From DAOTXL01 sp034434895 (lineage in GTDB: Bacteria; Chloroflexota; Anaerolineae; JAAYZQ01), in the NCBI GenBank assembly GCA_034434895.1, contig DAOTYI010000070.1:1-41119 (forward strand): a stretch of 41,119 nucleotides of DNA, read 5' to 3'. Below are positions 1 to 7,690 of the stretch, one piece after another (the first letter of the stretch is position 1; every line of letters begins with the position of its first letter). Below the pieces are notes generated by a model, which saw only the letters and a list, made by a program, of their open reading frames with translations, made no database searches and had not been told where the DNA came from. The translations under genes were made by a program, and so were the position numbers.

Positions 1-44
1 GCGGGCTGGGCGGCCTGGAGGGCCTGGGCGGGTTGCTGGGCTGA
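1..44 (+). CDS. C-terminal tail of a preceding gene, probably YbaB/EbfC nucleoid protein (partial)
   Basis: An open frame enters from the left edge and stops at TGA 42-44. The visible 13-14 codons are almost only Gly and Leu with one Glu. A short Gly/Leu-rich tail is seen in some YbaB/EbfC DNA-binding proteins, and ybaB lies directly upstream of recR in most bacteria. The identity is inferred from that gene order and the tail; no diagnostic domain is inside the window. Confidence 0.4.
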   Translation, partial: GLGGLEGLGGLLG

Positions 45-45
45 A

Positions 46-75
46 CCCGCGGAGGCGCAGAGGTCCTTCTCTGCC
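46..75 (+). repeat. Fragment of repeat family II (GCAGAGGCGCAGAG type)
   Basis: A short stretch resembling GCGGAGGCGCAGAG followed by CTTCTCTGCCTG sits between the upstream gene and recR. It resembles the core of the fuller copies near 8.37, 35.0 and 38.96 kb. Confidence 0.4.
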
Positions 76-105
76 TGCCCGGCGGTGGATGGAAAAGAGT
101 TGCCG

Positions 106-708
106 ATGCCTGCTGTCACTCCTGAGCCGGTCACGCGGCTGATCGAGGCCTTTGCCCAACTGCCCGGCATTGGCCCCAAGACCGCCTCGCGGCTGACCTT
201 TTACCTGCTCCGCCGTCCGGCCGAGCAGGCCGAAGCGCTGGCCGCTGCCCTGCACGACCTGAAGCAAAAGATCCGGTTCTGTGCCGTCTGCTTCAACATC
301 ACCGAGGTCAGCCCCTGCGCCATCTGCCGCGACGAGGGACGCGACTGCTCCATCATCTGCGTCGTCGAGGAACCGCTGGATGTGCTGGCCATTGAGCGGA
401 CGGGGGAGTACCGGGGGCTGTACCATGTCCTGCACGGCGCCCTCTCGCCGGTCGAAGGGATCGGCCCCGACGAACTGCGCATCCAGGAACTGCTGGCCCG
501 TTTGAAGGACCGTTCGGTGCGCGAGGTGTTGCTGGCCACCAATCCCAACCTGGAAGGGGAGGCCACAGCCATGTACCTGGCCCGTCTCATCCAGCCGTTG
601 GGCGTGCGGGTTACCCGGCTGGCGCGGGGGCTGCCGGTGGGCGGCGACCTGGAATATGCCGACGCGGTGACCCTCAGCCGGGCGTTGGAGGGGCGACGGG
701 AGATGTAG
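106..708 (+). CDS. recR: Recombination mediator protein RecR
   Basis: RecR works with RecF and RecO to load RecA on gapped DNA. The 200-residue product has the expected order: an N-terminal helix-hairpin-helix region (QLPGIGPKTASRL), a four-cysteine zinc finger (CAVC then CAIC), a Toprim domain beginning at ICVVEEPLDVLAIE, and a C-terminal region with GGDLEYAD. ATG 106 is preferred because a purine-rich GGAAAAGAG lies at the right distance. An in-frame GTG at 85 would add seven residues. The length matches the family. Confidence 0.95.
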   Translation: MPAVTPEPVTRLIEAFAQLPGIGPKTASRLTFYLLRRPAEQAEALAAALHDLKQKIRFCAVCFNITEVSPCAICRDEGRDCSIICVVEEPLDVLAIERTGEYRGLYHVLHGALSPVEGIGPDELRIQELLARLKDRSVREVLLATNPNLEGEATAMYLARLIQPLGVRVTRLARGLPVGGDLEYADAVTLSRALEGRREM

Positions 709-781
709 GCGAAGGCAGCGCCTTCGCCCGGCCGGTTGATAGTTCTTGAATCAATCCTGATAGTTTTTGACAGGCTGTTTG

Positions 782-790
782 TGCTATAAT
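782..790 (+). promoter_or_regulatory. Extended -10 promoter of the mevalonate module
   Basis: TGCTATAAT is a perfect -10 (785-790) with the extended TGn element. No good -35 lies 17 bp upstream; a TTGACA at 767-772 is too close to pair with it. It is the only promoter-like signal between recR and the HMG-CoA synthase gene. Confidence 0.6.
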
Positions 791-812
791 AGGCCCAACC
801 TTTGGGGAGATC

Positions 813-838
813 AAGGGGCTCTGCGGAGCCCCTTTGTG
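813..838 (+). promoter_or_regulatory. Leader hairpin before the HMG-CoA synthase gene
   Basis: A perfect 9-bp stem (AAGGGGCTC 813-821 with GAGCCCCTT 826-834, loop TGCG) lies between the -10 box and the start codon and is followed by TGTGTT. It could be a weak attenuator, or a terminator for leakage from recR. The short leader leaves little room for an aptamer. Confidence 0.5.
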
Positions 839-847
839 TTGAGTACC

Positions 848-1900
848 ATGCTTTTGAAACCGGTCCGAGAGGTAGGAATTGCTGGCTACGGGGCCTATGT
901 GCCCCGCTATCGCCTGCCCGGCAGCGAGGTGGACCGCATCTGGAACGAGGGGCAGGCAGGTTCGCCGATCAAGGAAAAATCGGTGCCTGGGGTGGATGAG
1001 GATACGGCCACCATGTCCATCGAGGCAGCACGCAATGCCCTGGCCCGTGCTGGGGTAGACCCGGCTGCCATTCGGGCGGTGTGGGTGGGCAGCGAATCGC
1101 CCCCCTATGCCGTCAAACCCACTTCGACCATCGTCGCCCAGGCGATTGGTGCTGTGCCGGCCACCCAGGCCGCCGACTGGGAATTTGCCTGCAAGGCCGG
1201 CACCGAGGCGTTCCAGGCGGCCATCGCCCTGGTCGGTTCGTGCATGGCCGATTATGCCCTGGCCATCGGCGCCGATACCGCTCAGGGGCGTCCCGGTGAC
1301 GCGCTGGAGTTTACCACCGGGGCCGGGGCCGCCGCCTATCTTCTTGGCCCGGCAGAAGACAGCCTGGCCATCGTCGAGGGTTCTTTTTCTTACGTGACCG
1401 ATACCCCTGACTTTTTCCGGCGGCCCTATCAGCATTACCCACAACACGGCCACCGTTTCACCGGCGATCCGGCCTACTTTCACCATATCCTGTCGGCAGC
1501 ACGGCAATTGATGGCATCGTTGGGCACCACCCCGGCCGATTATGCGGCCGCGGTCTTTCACCAGCCCAACCCCAAATTCCCGGAACAGGCAGCCCGGACG
1601 CTGGGCTTCAAGCCGGAGCAGACCCGCACCGGCCTGCTCTGCCCGCTGGTGGGCAATGTCTATGCTGCCTCCTCGCTGCTGGGCCTGACGGCCATCCTGG
1701 ACGAAGCCCGGCCTGGTGACCGGGTGCTGCTGGTTTCCTACGGTTCTGGAGCGGGCAGCGATGCCATCTCGTTCCGTGTGACCGACCGGATTGAGGAACG
1801 TCGCCACCGTGCCCCGCGCACCCAGGCCTATATCCAGCGCCGCAAAGAGATTGACTATGGCACCTATGTGCGTTATCGGAAAAAGCTGCACATGCATTGA
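848..1900 (+). CDS. Hydroxymethylglutaryl-CoA synthase, archaeal type
   Basis: Condenses acetoacetyl-CoA with acetyl-CoA to HMG-CoA, the committed entry into the mevalonate route to isoprenoids. The product of 350 residues matches the compact archaeal family rather than the longer eukaryotic or Gram-positive type. The thiolase-fold signatures are visible: IAGYGAYVPRYRL at the N-terminus, the catalytic Cys in FACKAGTEA, the His in VFHQPNPKFPEQA, and SYGSGAGSDA near the end. ATG 848 is chosen because family similarity begins at VREVGIAGYG. The open frame upstream reads through the promoter and leader hairpin. The thiolase gene starts 9 nt after the stop and the DUF35 gene follows, the gene order of the archaeal thiolase/HMG-CoA synthase complex. 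Confidence 0.93.
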   Translation: MLLKPVREVGIAGYGAYVPRYRLPGSEVDRIWNEGQAGSPIKEKSVPGVDEDTATMSIEAARNALARAGVDPAAIRAVWVGSESPPYAVKPTSTIVAQAIGAVPATQAADWEFACKAGTEAFQAAIALVGSCMADYALAIGADTAQGRPGDALEFTTGAGAAAYLLGPAEDSLAIVEGSFSYVTDTPDFFRRPYQHYPQHGHRFTGDPAYFHHILSAARQLMASLGTTPADYAAAVFHQPNPKFPEQAARTLGFKPEQTRTGLLCPLVGNVYAASSLLGLTAILDEARPGDRVLLVSYGSGAGSDAISFRVTDRIEERRHRAPRTQAYIQRRKEIDYGTYVRYRKKLHMH

Positions 1901-1909
1901 GGATGGGGC

Positions 1910-3070
1910 ATGAGGGATGTGAGCATCATCGGCATCGGCCAGACGCCGGTTGCAGAGCATTGGGACCGGTCGCTGCGCCACCTGGCGGGGGACGCGGTGC
2001 TGGCGGCGATGAAAGATGCCGGGATCGAGACGGCCGATGCTCTGTACGTGGGCAATATGCTCTCCGGCCTGCTCACCGGCCAGGAACATCTGGGGGCGCT
2101 TATCGCCGATTTTGTTGGGCTGCGGGGCATCGAAGCGGTCAAGGTGGAGGCAGCGTGTGGCTCCGGGGCAGCGGCGCTGCGGTTGGGCTATATGGCCGTG
2201 GCCGGGGGGATGCACGACCTGGTCATCGTCTGCGGTGTGGAAAAGATGACCGACACGGTCAATTCCGAGACGACCACCGGCCTGGTCATGGCCGCCGATG
2301 CCGATTACGAGTCGGTCCACGGCCTGACGTTTGTGGCCATCAACGCCCTGCTGATGCGCCGGTACATGTATGAGTATGGCGTCCGGCACGAGGACTTTGC
2401 CTATTTCACGGTGAATGCCCATCGCAACGCGGCAGGCAATCCCCAGGCCATGTACCGCAATCCGGTCACGGTCGAGCAGTTTATGCGGGCACGGATGATC
2501 GCCGATCCCATCAACCTGCTCGATTCTTCCGGCATCGGGGATGGGGCGGCGGCGGTGGTGCTCTGCCCCACCAGCATGGCTCGCGAGTATGGTCACGGTC
2601 GGCGGGTGCGCATCCGGGCCTCCAGTATGGCGACCGATGCGGTGGCGGTCCACGACCGGCGCGATCCGCTGTGGCTGTCGGCCGTGGAAGCCTCGGCGTT
2701 CAAGGCTTATCAGCAGGCGGGTGTCGGGCCGCGTGAGATCGATCTGTTCGAGTTGCATGATGCCTTTACGATTATGGCTGCCTTGAGCCTGGAGGCCTCC
2801 GGCTTTGCCGAACGGGGCAAGGGGGTCTGGCTGGCCAGGAGCGGCGAGATCAGCCGCGAAGGGCGCATCCCCATCTGCACCATGGGGGGTCTGAAAGCAC
2901 GAGGGCATCCGGTCGGCGCGACCGGCCTCTACCAGGTGGTGGAGGTGGTTCAGCAGTTGCGGGGGGAGGCCGGCCCCAACCAGATCGCCCACGCCCGGCT
3001 GGGCATGGCCCAGAACATCGGCGGCAGCGGGGCCACGGCCATCACCCACATCCTGGAAGCGCAGGATTGA
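1910..3070 (+). CDS. Acetyl-CoA C-acetyltransferase (thiolase), archaeal complex type
   Basis: Claisen condensation of two acetyl-CoA to acetoacetyl-CoA, which the neighbouring synthase consumes. Thiolase hallmarks in this 386-residue protein are the nucleophilic Cys in VEAACGSGAAALRLGY, the HDAFTIMAA segment, and the C-terminal GGLKARGHPVGATG. The last motif has the catalytic His, while the C-terminal Cys typical of classical thiolases is not evident, as in SCP2-like archaeal thiolases. It lies 9 nt behind the synthase and is probably co-transcribed with it. In archaea both enzymes are bridged by a DUF35 protein that holds the CoA arm of the intermediate. Confidence 0.92.
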   Translation: MRDVSIIGIGQTPVAEHWDRSLRHLAGDAVLAAMKDAGIETADALYVGNMLSGLLTGQEHLGALIADFVGLRGIEAVKVEAACGSGAAALRLGYMAVAGGMHDLVIVCGVEKMTDTVNSETTTGLVMAADADYESVHGLTFVAINALLMRRYMYEYGVRHEDFAYFTVNAHRNAAGNPQAMYRNPVTVEQFMRARMIADPINLLDSSGIGDGAAAVVLCPTSMAREYGHGRRVRIRASSMATDAVAVHDRRDPLWLSAVEASAFKAYQQAGVGPREIDLFELHDAFTIMAALSLEASGFAERGKGVWLARSGEISREGRIPICTMGGLKARGHPVGATGLYQVVEVVQQLRGEAGPNQIAHARLGMAQNIGGSGATAITHILEAQD

Positions 3071-3120
3071 TCCTGCTCCTTTGAAACAGAAGCCAGAGGG
3101 AAAATAGGACTTTTGGGGGA

Positions 3121-3149
3121 TTGCCACAGCAATCGGCGAGAGGTATAAT
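3121..3149 (+). promoter_or_regulatory. Promoter of the DUF35 gene
   Basis: TTGCCA (3121-3126), 17 bp, then TATAAT (3144-3149). The DUF35 gene therefore seems able to be transcribed separately from the two enzymes upstream. Confidence 0.7.
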
Positions 3150-3172
3150 AAGCTTATCCAGGAGGAAACAAG

Positions 3173-3565
3173 ATGAACATTCCACGCTATTGGCGGTTGC
3201 AAAATCAGCGATATACGTTGGTCGGCGAGGTTTGTCACAGGTGTGGGGCCAGGCTGTTCCCGCCGCGGGATGTCTGCCCGGAGTGCAGCCGGCCGGCTTA
3301 CGAGCCCTACACCTTCAGCGGCAAAGGCACGGTCTATTCCTATTCGACGGTCTATCAGGCCCCGACCGGCTATGAGGAGTTTGTGCCCTACACCGTCGCC
3401 CTGATCAAACTGGACGAAGGACCGCTGGTGACCGCGCAGCTCACCGACATAGACCGGGGCGAGGTTGAGATCGGGATGCCGGTGGAGATGGTCACGCGCA
3501 AGCTCCGGGAGGAGGGGGAAGAGGGGCTGATCGTCTACGGCTACAAATTTCGGAAAAGCGTGTAA
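3173..3565 (+). CDS. Zn-ribbon/OB-fold protein (DUF35), scaffold of the thiolase-HMG-CoA synthase complex
   Basis: Small acyl-CoA-binding scaffold. The N-terminal rubredoxin-like zinc ribbon has two CxxC pairs (CHRCGARLFPPRDVCPEC), followed by an OB fold (GKGTVYSYSTVYQAPTGYEE, then VALIKLDEGPLVTAQLTD). At 130 residues it is full length. A strong AGGAGG lies 8-9 nt before ATG 3173. In archaea this protein joins thiolase and HMG-CoA synthase through a shared CoA site so that acetoacetyl-CoA is channelled. Its position behind both enzyme genes supports that role here. Confidence 0.9.
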   Translation: MNIPRYWRLQNQRYTLVGEVCHRCGARLFPPRDVCPECSRPAYEPYTFSGKGTVYSYSTVYQAPTGYEEFVPYTVALIKLDEGPLVTAQLTDIDRGEVEIGMPVEMVTRKLREEGEEGLIVYGYKFRKSV

Positions 3566-3595
3566 CTTCTTCTCCTCCCCGACCAGGAGAAAAAG

Positions 3596-3642
3596 GGGGT
3601 TGGGGCGGGCGGCGAAGCCACCTGCCCCAACCCCTGTTGTTT
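3596..3642. terminator. Bidirectional terminator between DUF35 and groEL
   Basis: A 14-bp stem (GGGGTTGGGGCGGG with CCTGCCCCAACCCC, one G-T wobble) and an 11-nt loop are followed by TGTTGTTT on the plus strand. It lies between two convergent genes. Confidence 0.65.
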
Positions 3643-3709
3643 AGAGCCGATCCGACCAGCCTGCCTGGACAGCCTGGATAGGCTGTCCTACACCTTTTTC
3701 GGATAGGCT
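3643..3709. repeat. Nested inverted repeat downstream of groEL
   Basis: The outer arms AGAGCCGATCCGA and TCGGATAGGCTCT pair with one mismatch. Inside is a perfect hairpin, GACAGCC and GGCTGTC around TGGATA. The outer word AGAGCC resembles the ends of repeat family I. It may help end groEL transcription. Confidence 0.5.
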
Positions 3710-3710
3710 C

Positions 3711-5339
3711 TTAGTATTCCGGCACCGGCGGCGTCTGCGGCTTTTCCTTCTCCGGAATGTCGGTGATGAGCGCCTCGGTGGTCAGGATCATGGCCCCGAT
3801 GCTGGCCGCGTTCTCCACGGCGCTGCGGGTGACCTTCACCGGGTCAATGATGCCCTGCTTGACCATGTTCACGTAGGCATCGCGCAGCACGTCGTAGCCG
3901 ATATTCGGGTCGTTCTGCTCCTTCTGCTGGCGGCGGACATTTTCGACGACGACCGCGCCATCCTTGCCGGCGTTCGCCGCCAACTGGCGCATCGGCTCCT
4001 CCAACGCCCGGCGGACAATGGCCACCCCGGTATTTTCGTCGTCAAACTCCATCTTGATCTCGGCCAGGGCCGGGATGGCGTTAATGAGGGCCACACCTCC
4101 GCCGGGCACCATCCCTTCCTCGACGCCGGCGCGGGCCGCGCTCAGGGCGTCCTCGACCCGGTGTTTCTTCTCCTTCAACTCCACCTCGGTGCCGGCCCCG
4201 ACGCGGATGATGGCCACCCCACCGGCCAGCTTGGCCAGCCGCTCCTGCAGCTTTTCCTTGTCATAATCGGAGGTCGAGACTTCGATCTCGGCCTTGATCT
4301 GGTTGATGCGGCCTTTGATGCGGGCTTCGTCGCCATGGCCCCCGACAATCGTCGTGTCCTCTTTGGTCGAGACCACCTTGTCGGCCCGCCCCAGGTCGGC
4401 GATCTGGGCCGTTTCCAGCTTGCGGCCCATCTCCTCGGTGATCACCTGGCCGCCGGTCAGCACCGCAATGTCCTCCAGCATCGCCTTGCGCCGGTCGCCA
4501 AAACCGGGGGCCTTGACCGCCAGGCAGTTGAACACGCCGCGCAGCTTGTTCAGCACCAGCGTGGCCAGCGCCTCGCCATCCACATCCTCAGCGATGATCA
4601 CCAGGTTCTTGCGGCCGGTCTGCACCAACTTTTCCAGGATGGGGATGATGTCCTGGGCCGAGGAGATCTTTTTGTCGTGGATCAGGATCAGCGGTTCGCT
4701 GACCACCGCCTCCATCCGCTCCGGGTCGGTGACAAAATAGGGGGAGATGTAACCCCGGTCGAACTGCATCCCCTCCACATACTCGGTCTCGAAGGCCAGG
4801 CCCTTGCTCTCCTCGACGGTGATGACGCCGTCCTTGCCCACCTTGTCCATGACCTCGGCGATCAGATCGCCGATCTCCTGGTCGTTGGCCGAAATGGCCG
4901 CCACATTGGCGATCTCTTCCTTGGTGTCAATCGGCTGGGCCATTTCGCGCAGGGCCTTGACCACCGCCTCGGCGGCCTTGAGGATGCCGTTTTTGATCAG
5001 CATCGGGTTGGCTCCGGCGGCCACATTCTTCAGGCCCTCATTGACAATCATCTGGGCCAGCACGGTCGCCGTGGTGGTGCCATCGCCGGCCACATCATTG
5101 GTCTTGGTCGCCGCCTCCTCCAGGAGCTGGGCGCCCATGTTCTGGAACGGGTCCTCCAGCTCGATCTCCTTGGCCACCGTCACGCCGTCGTGGGTAATGG
5201 TCGGCGCCCCCCACTTTTTGTCCAGAGCCACATTGCGGCCCTTGGGTCCCAGCGTGACCTTGACCGCATTGGCCAGAGTATCCACCCCGATCTTGAGATT
5301 CCGTCGCGCACTTTCATCAAAAAGCAGTTGCTTTGCCAT
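3711..5339 (-). CDS. groL: Chaperonin GroEL (60 kDa)
   Basis: The ATP-driven folding chamber subunit, 542 residues. The equatorial nucleotide signature VTLGPKGRNVALDK, GDGTTTATVLAQ and the C-terminal GGGVALI motif are all present. The protein ends in a Pro-rich EKEKPQTPPVPEY instead of the Gly-Gly-Met repeats found in many bacteria. It follows groES by 40 nt and shares its CIRCE-controlled promoter. Confidence 0.98.
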   Translation of the reverse strand: MAKQLLFDESARRNLKIGVDTLANAVKVTLGPKGRNVALDKKWGAPTITHDGVTVAKEIELEDPFQNMGAQLLEEAATKTNDVAGDGTTTATVLAQMIVNEGLKNVAAGANPMLIKNGILKAAEAVVKALREMAQPIDTKEEIANVAAISANDQEIGDLIAEVMDKVGKDGVITVEESKGLAFETEYVEGMQFDRGYISPYFVTDPERMEAVVSEPLILIHDKKISSAQDIIPILEKLVQTGRKNLVIIAEDVDGEALATLVLNKLRGVFNCLAVKAPGFGDRRKAMLEDIAVLTGGQVITEEMGRKLETAQIADLGRADKVVSTKEDTTIVGGHGDEARIKGRINQIKAEIEVSTSDYDKEKLQERLAKLAGGVAIIRVGAGTEVELKEKKHRVEDALSAARAGVEEGMVPGGGVALINAIPALAEIKMEFDDENTGVAIVRRALEEPMRQLAANAGKDGAVVVENVRRQQKEQNDPNIGYDVLRDAYVNMVKQGIIDPVKVTRSAVENAASIGAMILTTEALITDIPEKEKPQTPPVPEY

Positions 5340-5379
5340 TTTTCCTCACTCCTTTTAGTCATTTGCTGCCGTTCGTTGA

Positions 5380-5673
5380 TCAGTCCAGAATGGCCAGGAT
5401 GTCACTCTCCTTGAGGATCAGGTACTTCTTGTCCCCCAGCTTGACCTCGGTGCCGGCATACTTGGCGTACAGCACCCGGTCTCCCACCTTGACATCCATC
5501 GGGACATACTTCCCCTCTTCGTCCCTGCGGCCTGGACCGGCCGCCACCACCGTGCCCTCCTGGGGCTTTTCCTTGGCCGTTTCCGGCACGTAAATGCCGC
5601 TGGCCGTCATCTCCTCGCGCTCGATCGGCTCGACGACCACGCGGTCCGCCAGTGGTTTGAGTTTGAGTGCCAT
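5380..5673 (-). CDS. groS: Co-chaperonin GroES (10 kDa)
   Basis: The heptameric lid of GroEL, 97 residues. It begins MALKLKPLADRVVVEPIE, has the mobile loop region EEMTASGIYVPETAKEKPQ, and ends LILKESDILAILD. A strong ribosome binding site (AAGGAGG) precedes ATG 5673. It is the first gene of the groES-groEL operon. Confidence 0.98.
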   Translation of the reverse strand: MALKLKPLADRVVVEPIEREEMTASGIYVPETAKEKPQEGTVVAAGPGRRDEEGKYVPMDVKVGDRVLYAKYAGTEVKLGDKKYLILKESDILAILD

Positions 5674-5724
5674 TTGTCTCCTACCTCCTTACTCATAGAA
5701 TTTTGATTGGGCATGGGTAACGCG

Positions 5725-5751
5725 CTAGCACTCTCGATGGGCGAGTGCTAA
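5725..5751. promoter_or_regulatory. CIRCE operator (HrcA binding site)
   Basis: CTAGCACTC, nine bases, GAGTGCTAA. This matches the CIRCE consensus inverted repeat with a single deviation in one arm. It lies just downstream of the groES -10 box, overlapping the expected start of transcription, so HrcA repression with heat-shock release is expected. Confidence 0.95.
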
Positions 5752-5761
5752 CGCGGGCGGT

Positions 5762-5790
5762 AGTGTACCGCAATTCGGAAAAAAGGTCAA
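5762..5790 (-). promoter_or_regulatory. groES promoter
   Basis: On the minus strand, TTGACC (5790-5785), 17 bp, TACACT (5767-5762), immediately upstream of the CIRCE element. Confidence 0.85.
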
Positions 5791-5829
5791 ATTTTGAGGT
5801 GGCTGTGGATCAGGTCAGGATCACCGCTC

Positions 5830-7401
5830 TCACCTGACCGGCTGGCCCCGTCCTTCCACGAGCAGACGATAGCTCTTTTCGATCCGCTCCCAGTGCCCTT
5901 CTCGGTCCAATGACCAGAAGCGGCCGATGACGGTGGCCACCTGGCCCACGCCCAGCCGGCTGGTGGCGCGTTCCACCTGCTCGATGTAGAGGGCCCCACT
6001 CTCCGGGCGCTCGCCACGCCGGCCCAGCATGGCGTGGATGTAAACCCGGGGCACTCCCTCCCGCCGCGCCATCTCCAGCAACGCCAGCAGGTGCTCGACC
6101 GAACCGTGAGAGCTATAGAACGAGACGATGCCCAACAGGTGCAGCCGTGTCCCGTCCCGCCTGGCCCCCTGCATCGCCGCGCGGAAGGCGCGGTTCTCAA
6201 AGAAGGAGCCATCCTCCAGCGCCTGGTTGATGCGCACCCGGTCAGCAGGGATCACCCGGCCGGCACCGAGGTGCAGATGCCCGGCCTCCGAATTGCCGAC
6301 GGTGCCGGGCGGCAATCCCACCGCCAGCCCTGCCGCCTGGAGCCGACTATGGGGCCAGGCCGCCCACAGGCCATCCATCCATGGGGTGTGAGCCTGAGCG
6401 ATCAGGTCGCCGGGGCCGCCGTCGCCGATGCCCCACCCGTCCAGGATGAGGAGCAGCACCCGCCGCCCCATCGCCGGCAGGGGGGAGGTGATGAGGCTCT
6501 GCCCGGTCATGGCCGCCGGTTGGGGCAGGCCCAGCAGGTGCAGCACCGTCGGCGCCACATCGGTCAGCGCCCCCTCAGGCCGCAGACAGAGGCTCTGACC
6601 CAGAATGGGGTCAATCAGGAACAGGGGCACGGGGCTGTCGGTATGGCCGGTATCCACCGTGCCGTCGGGGTAGTACCATCGCTCCACAGTGCCGTGGTCG
6701 GCGGTGACAACGGCCGTGACGCCCACGGCCTGGGCGGCCTCGACGATGCGCCCTGCCTGGGCATCCACCGTCTCCACCGCCTGAAGGATGGCAGCCCGGT
6801 TTTCGACATGGCCGATGACATCCACATTGCACAGGTTGACCGTCACCAGAGCATAGTGCGGATCGCGCAACGCCGCGATGGCCGCATCGGCCACAGCCGC
6901 AGCGCACATCGGCGGCGGCATCTGATGAAAGGCCACACCATGCGGCGAGGGAATGACCACCCGCTCCTCGCCGGGGAACGCCTCTTGCTCCTTGCCGTTG
7001 AGGAAAAAGCTGACATGGACCGCCTTCTCCGACTCGACGATTTTGGCCTGACGCAACCCGGCCCGGCTGACCACTTCGCACAGCGTATCGGGGACACGGC
7101 CCAGAGGCGGAAAGGCCACCTGCACGTCGAGATCGGGGTGGTACTGGATCATGGTGACAAAGTGGGTGGTCATCGGCCGGCGGGGGAAATGGGGAAATGC
7201 CGGGTCCACAAAAGCCGAGGTCAGCTCCACCTCCCGCTCGCCGCGGATGTCGTAGAAAATCACATAATCGCCATCCTGGATGTTGCCCACCGGTCGGCCG
7301 TCGTGGTCCACCCGCACCAGCGGTTCCAGGGTCTCATCTTCCTGGCCGGCGCGGTAGGCAGCGCGTACCGCTTCGGCCATCGGGTATTTCTGAGTCTCCA
7401 T
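5830..7401 (-). CDS. Cofactor-independent phosphoglycerate mutase, circularly permuted
   Basis: Family of 2,3-bisphosphoglycerate-independent phosphoglycerate mutases (3-PG to 2-PG in glycolysis), here 523 residues with its parts in swapped order. Residues 1-303 match the usual C-terminal part: phosphate-binding Arg53 and Arg56 (DIRGER), Lys126, metal ligands Asp194 and His198 (NVDVIGH), Asp235 and His236 (TADHG), His253. After a linker (TSPLPAMGRR), residues 315-523 match the usual N-terminal part: LLILDGWGIG (Asp321), nucleophile Ser371 in GNSEAGH, and Arg494 and Arg500 (GRFWSLDR). All seven metal ligands are kept. The usual SDGGVHSH loop reads SFYSSHGS and the usual LDGRD reads LGRRG, so the Asp of that motif is lost. 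ATG 7401 has GGAGGGA six bases upstream and its own promoter. Catalytic activity is uncertain. Confidence 0.85.
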   Translation of the reverse strand: METQKYPMAEAVRAAYRAGQEDETLEPLVRVDHDGRPVGNIQDGDYVIFYDIRGEREVELTSAFVDPAFPHFPRRPMTTHFVTMIQYHPDLDVQVAFPPLGRVPDTLCEVVSRAGLRQAKIVESEKAVHVSFFLNGKEQEAFPGEERVVIPSPHGVAFHQMPPPMCAAAVADAAIAALRDPHYALVTVNLCNVDVIGHVENRAAILQAVETVDAQAGRIVEAAQAVGVTAVVTADHGTVERWYYPDGTVDTGHTDSPVPLFLIDPILGQSLCLRPEGALTDVAPTVLHLLGLPQPAAMTGQSLITSPLPAMGRRVLLLILDGWGIGDGGPGDLIAQAHTPWMDGLWAAWPHSRLQAAGLAVGLPPGTVGNSEAGHLHLGAGRVIPADRVRINQALEDGSFFENRAFRAAMQGARRDGTRLHLLGIVSFYSSHGSVEHLLALLEMARREGVPRVYIHAMLGRRGERPESGALYIEQVERATSRLGVGQVATVIGRFWSLDREGHWERIEKSYRLLVEGRGQPVR

Positions 7402-7426
7402 GAATTCCCTCCGTGTCCTCAGGCTC

Positions 7427-7455
7427 ATTATACTACAGCTCGTGTGGCCTGCCAA
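7427..7455 (-). promoter_or_regulatory. Promoter of the permuted phosphoglycerate mutase gene
   Basis: Minus strand TTGGCA (7455-7450), 17 bp, TATAAT (7432-7427), about 25 bp before ATG 7401. Confidence 0.8.
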
Positions 7456-7485
7456 CGCCGGCAGGTGGCCTGGCCGGGCGATCTG

Positions 7486-7494
7486 TGCTATAAT
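7486..7494 (+). promoter_or_regulatory. Extended -10 promoter candidate
   Basis: TGCTATAAT on the plus strand, identical to the signal upstream of the HMG-CoA synthase gene and with no clear -35. It would transcribe through a family I repeat towards the unknown gene at 7.7 kb. Confidence 0.45.
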
Positions 7495-7495
7495 T

Positions 7496-7597
7496 TTCTA
7501 AAACCACCAGGACACAAAGGACACCAAGGGCATTCGTTTCCTTCGTGTTCTTTGTGGCCTGTGTGTCTTTGTGGTGAGCTTTTCAAACTGGCTCTCA
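7496..7597 (-). repeat. Repeat family I, copy 1 (CACAAAGACAC type)
   Basis: Begins with AAAACCACCAGGACACAAAGG and ends with CTTTGTGGTGAGCTTTTCAAACTGGCTCTCA. The two halves are imperfect inverted repeats. It has the same layout as copies at 9.87 and 27.26 kb, and the same orientation as the latter. Confidence 0.7.
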
Positions 7598-7690
7598 GTG
7601 ACGGGGGACCGATGACCCATGACCGATGATCGAGGCCTGACATCCAACACCCGATATCCACGCCGACCGGGGGACTCTCTCCGCCAGAGC

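Noticed and set aside
813..838. Riboswitch in the leader of the HMG-CoA synthase gene
   Set aside because: Only one hairpin fits between the promoter and the start codon; there is no room for an aptamer.
674..3238. 854-codon open frame on the minus strand opposite recR and the mevalonate genes
   Set aside because: It is antisense to three proteins with clear active-site motifs; its translation is His/Gly/Arg-rich without domains. Long antisense frames are expected in GC-rich DNA.
4161..5414. 417-codon plus-strand frame opposite groEL
   Set aside because: Shadow frame of groEL and groES; Leu/His/Gly-rich, no motif, no ribosome binding site.
5830..7401. Frameshift or assembly chimera as an explanation of the swapped mutase halves
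   Set aside because: The frame is continuous through the junction, the linker is short and natural, both halves have the composition of their neighbours, and promoter and ribosome binding site fit the permuted start. Read data could still overturn this.
6034..7629. 531-codon plus-strand frame opposite the phosphoglycerate mutase
   Set aside because: Shadow of a recognised enzyme; its end runs through the family I repeat.
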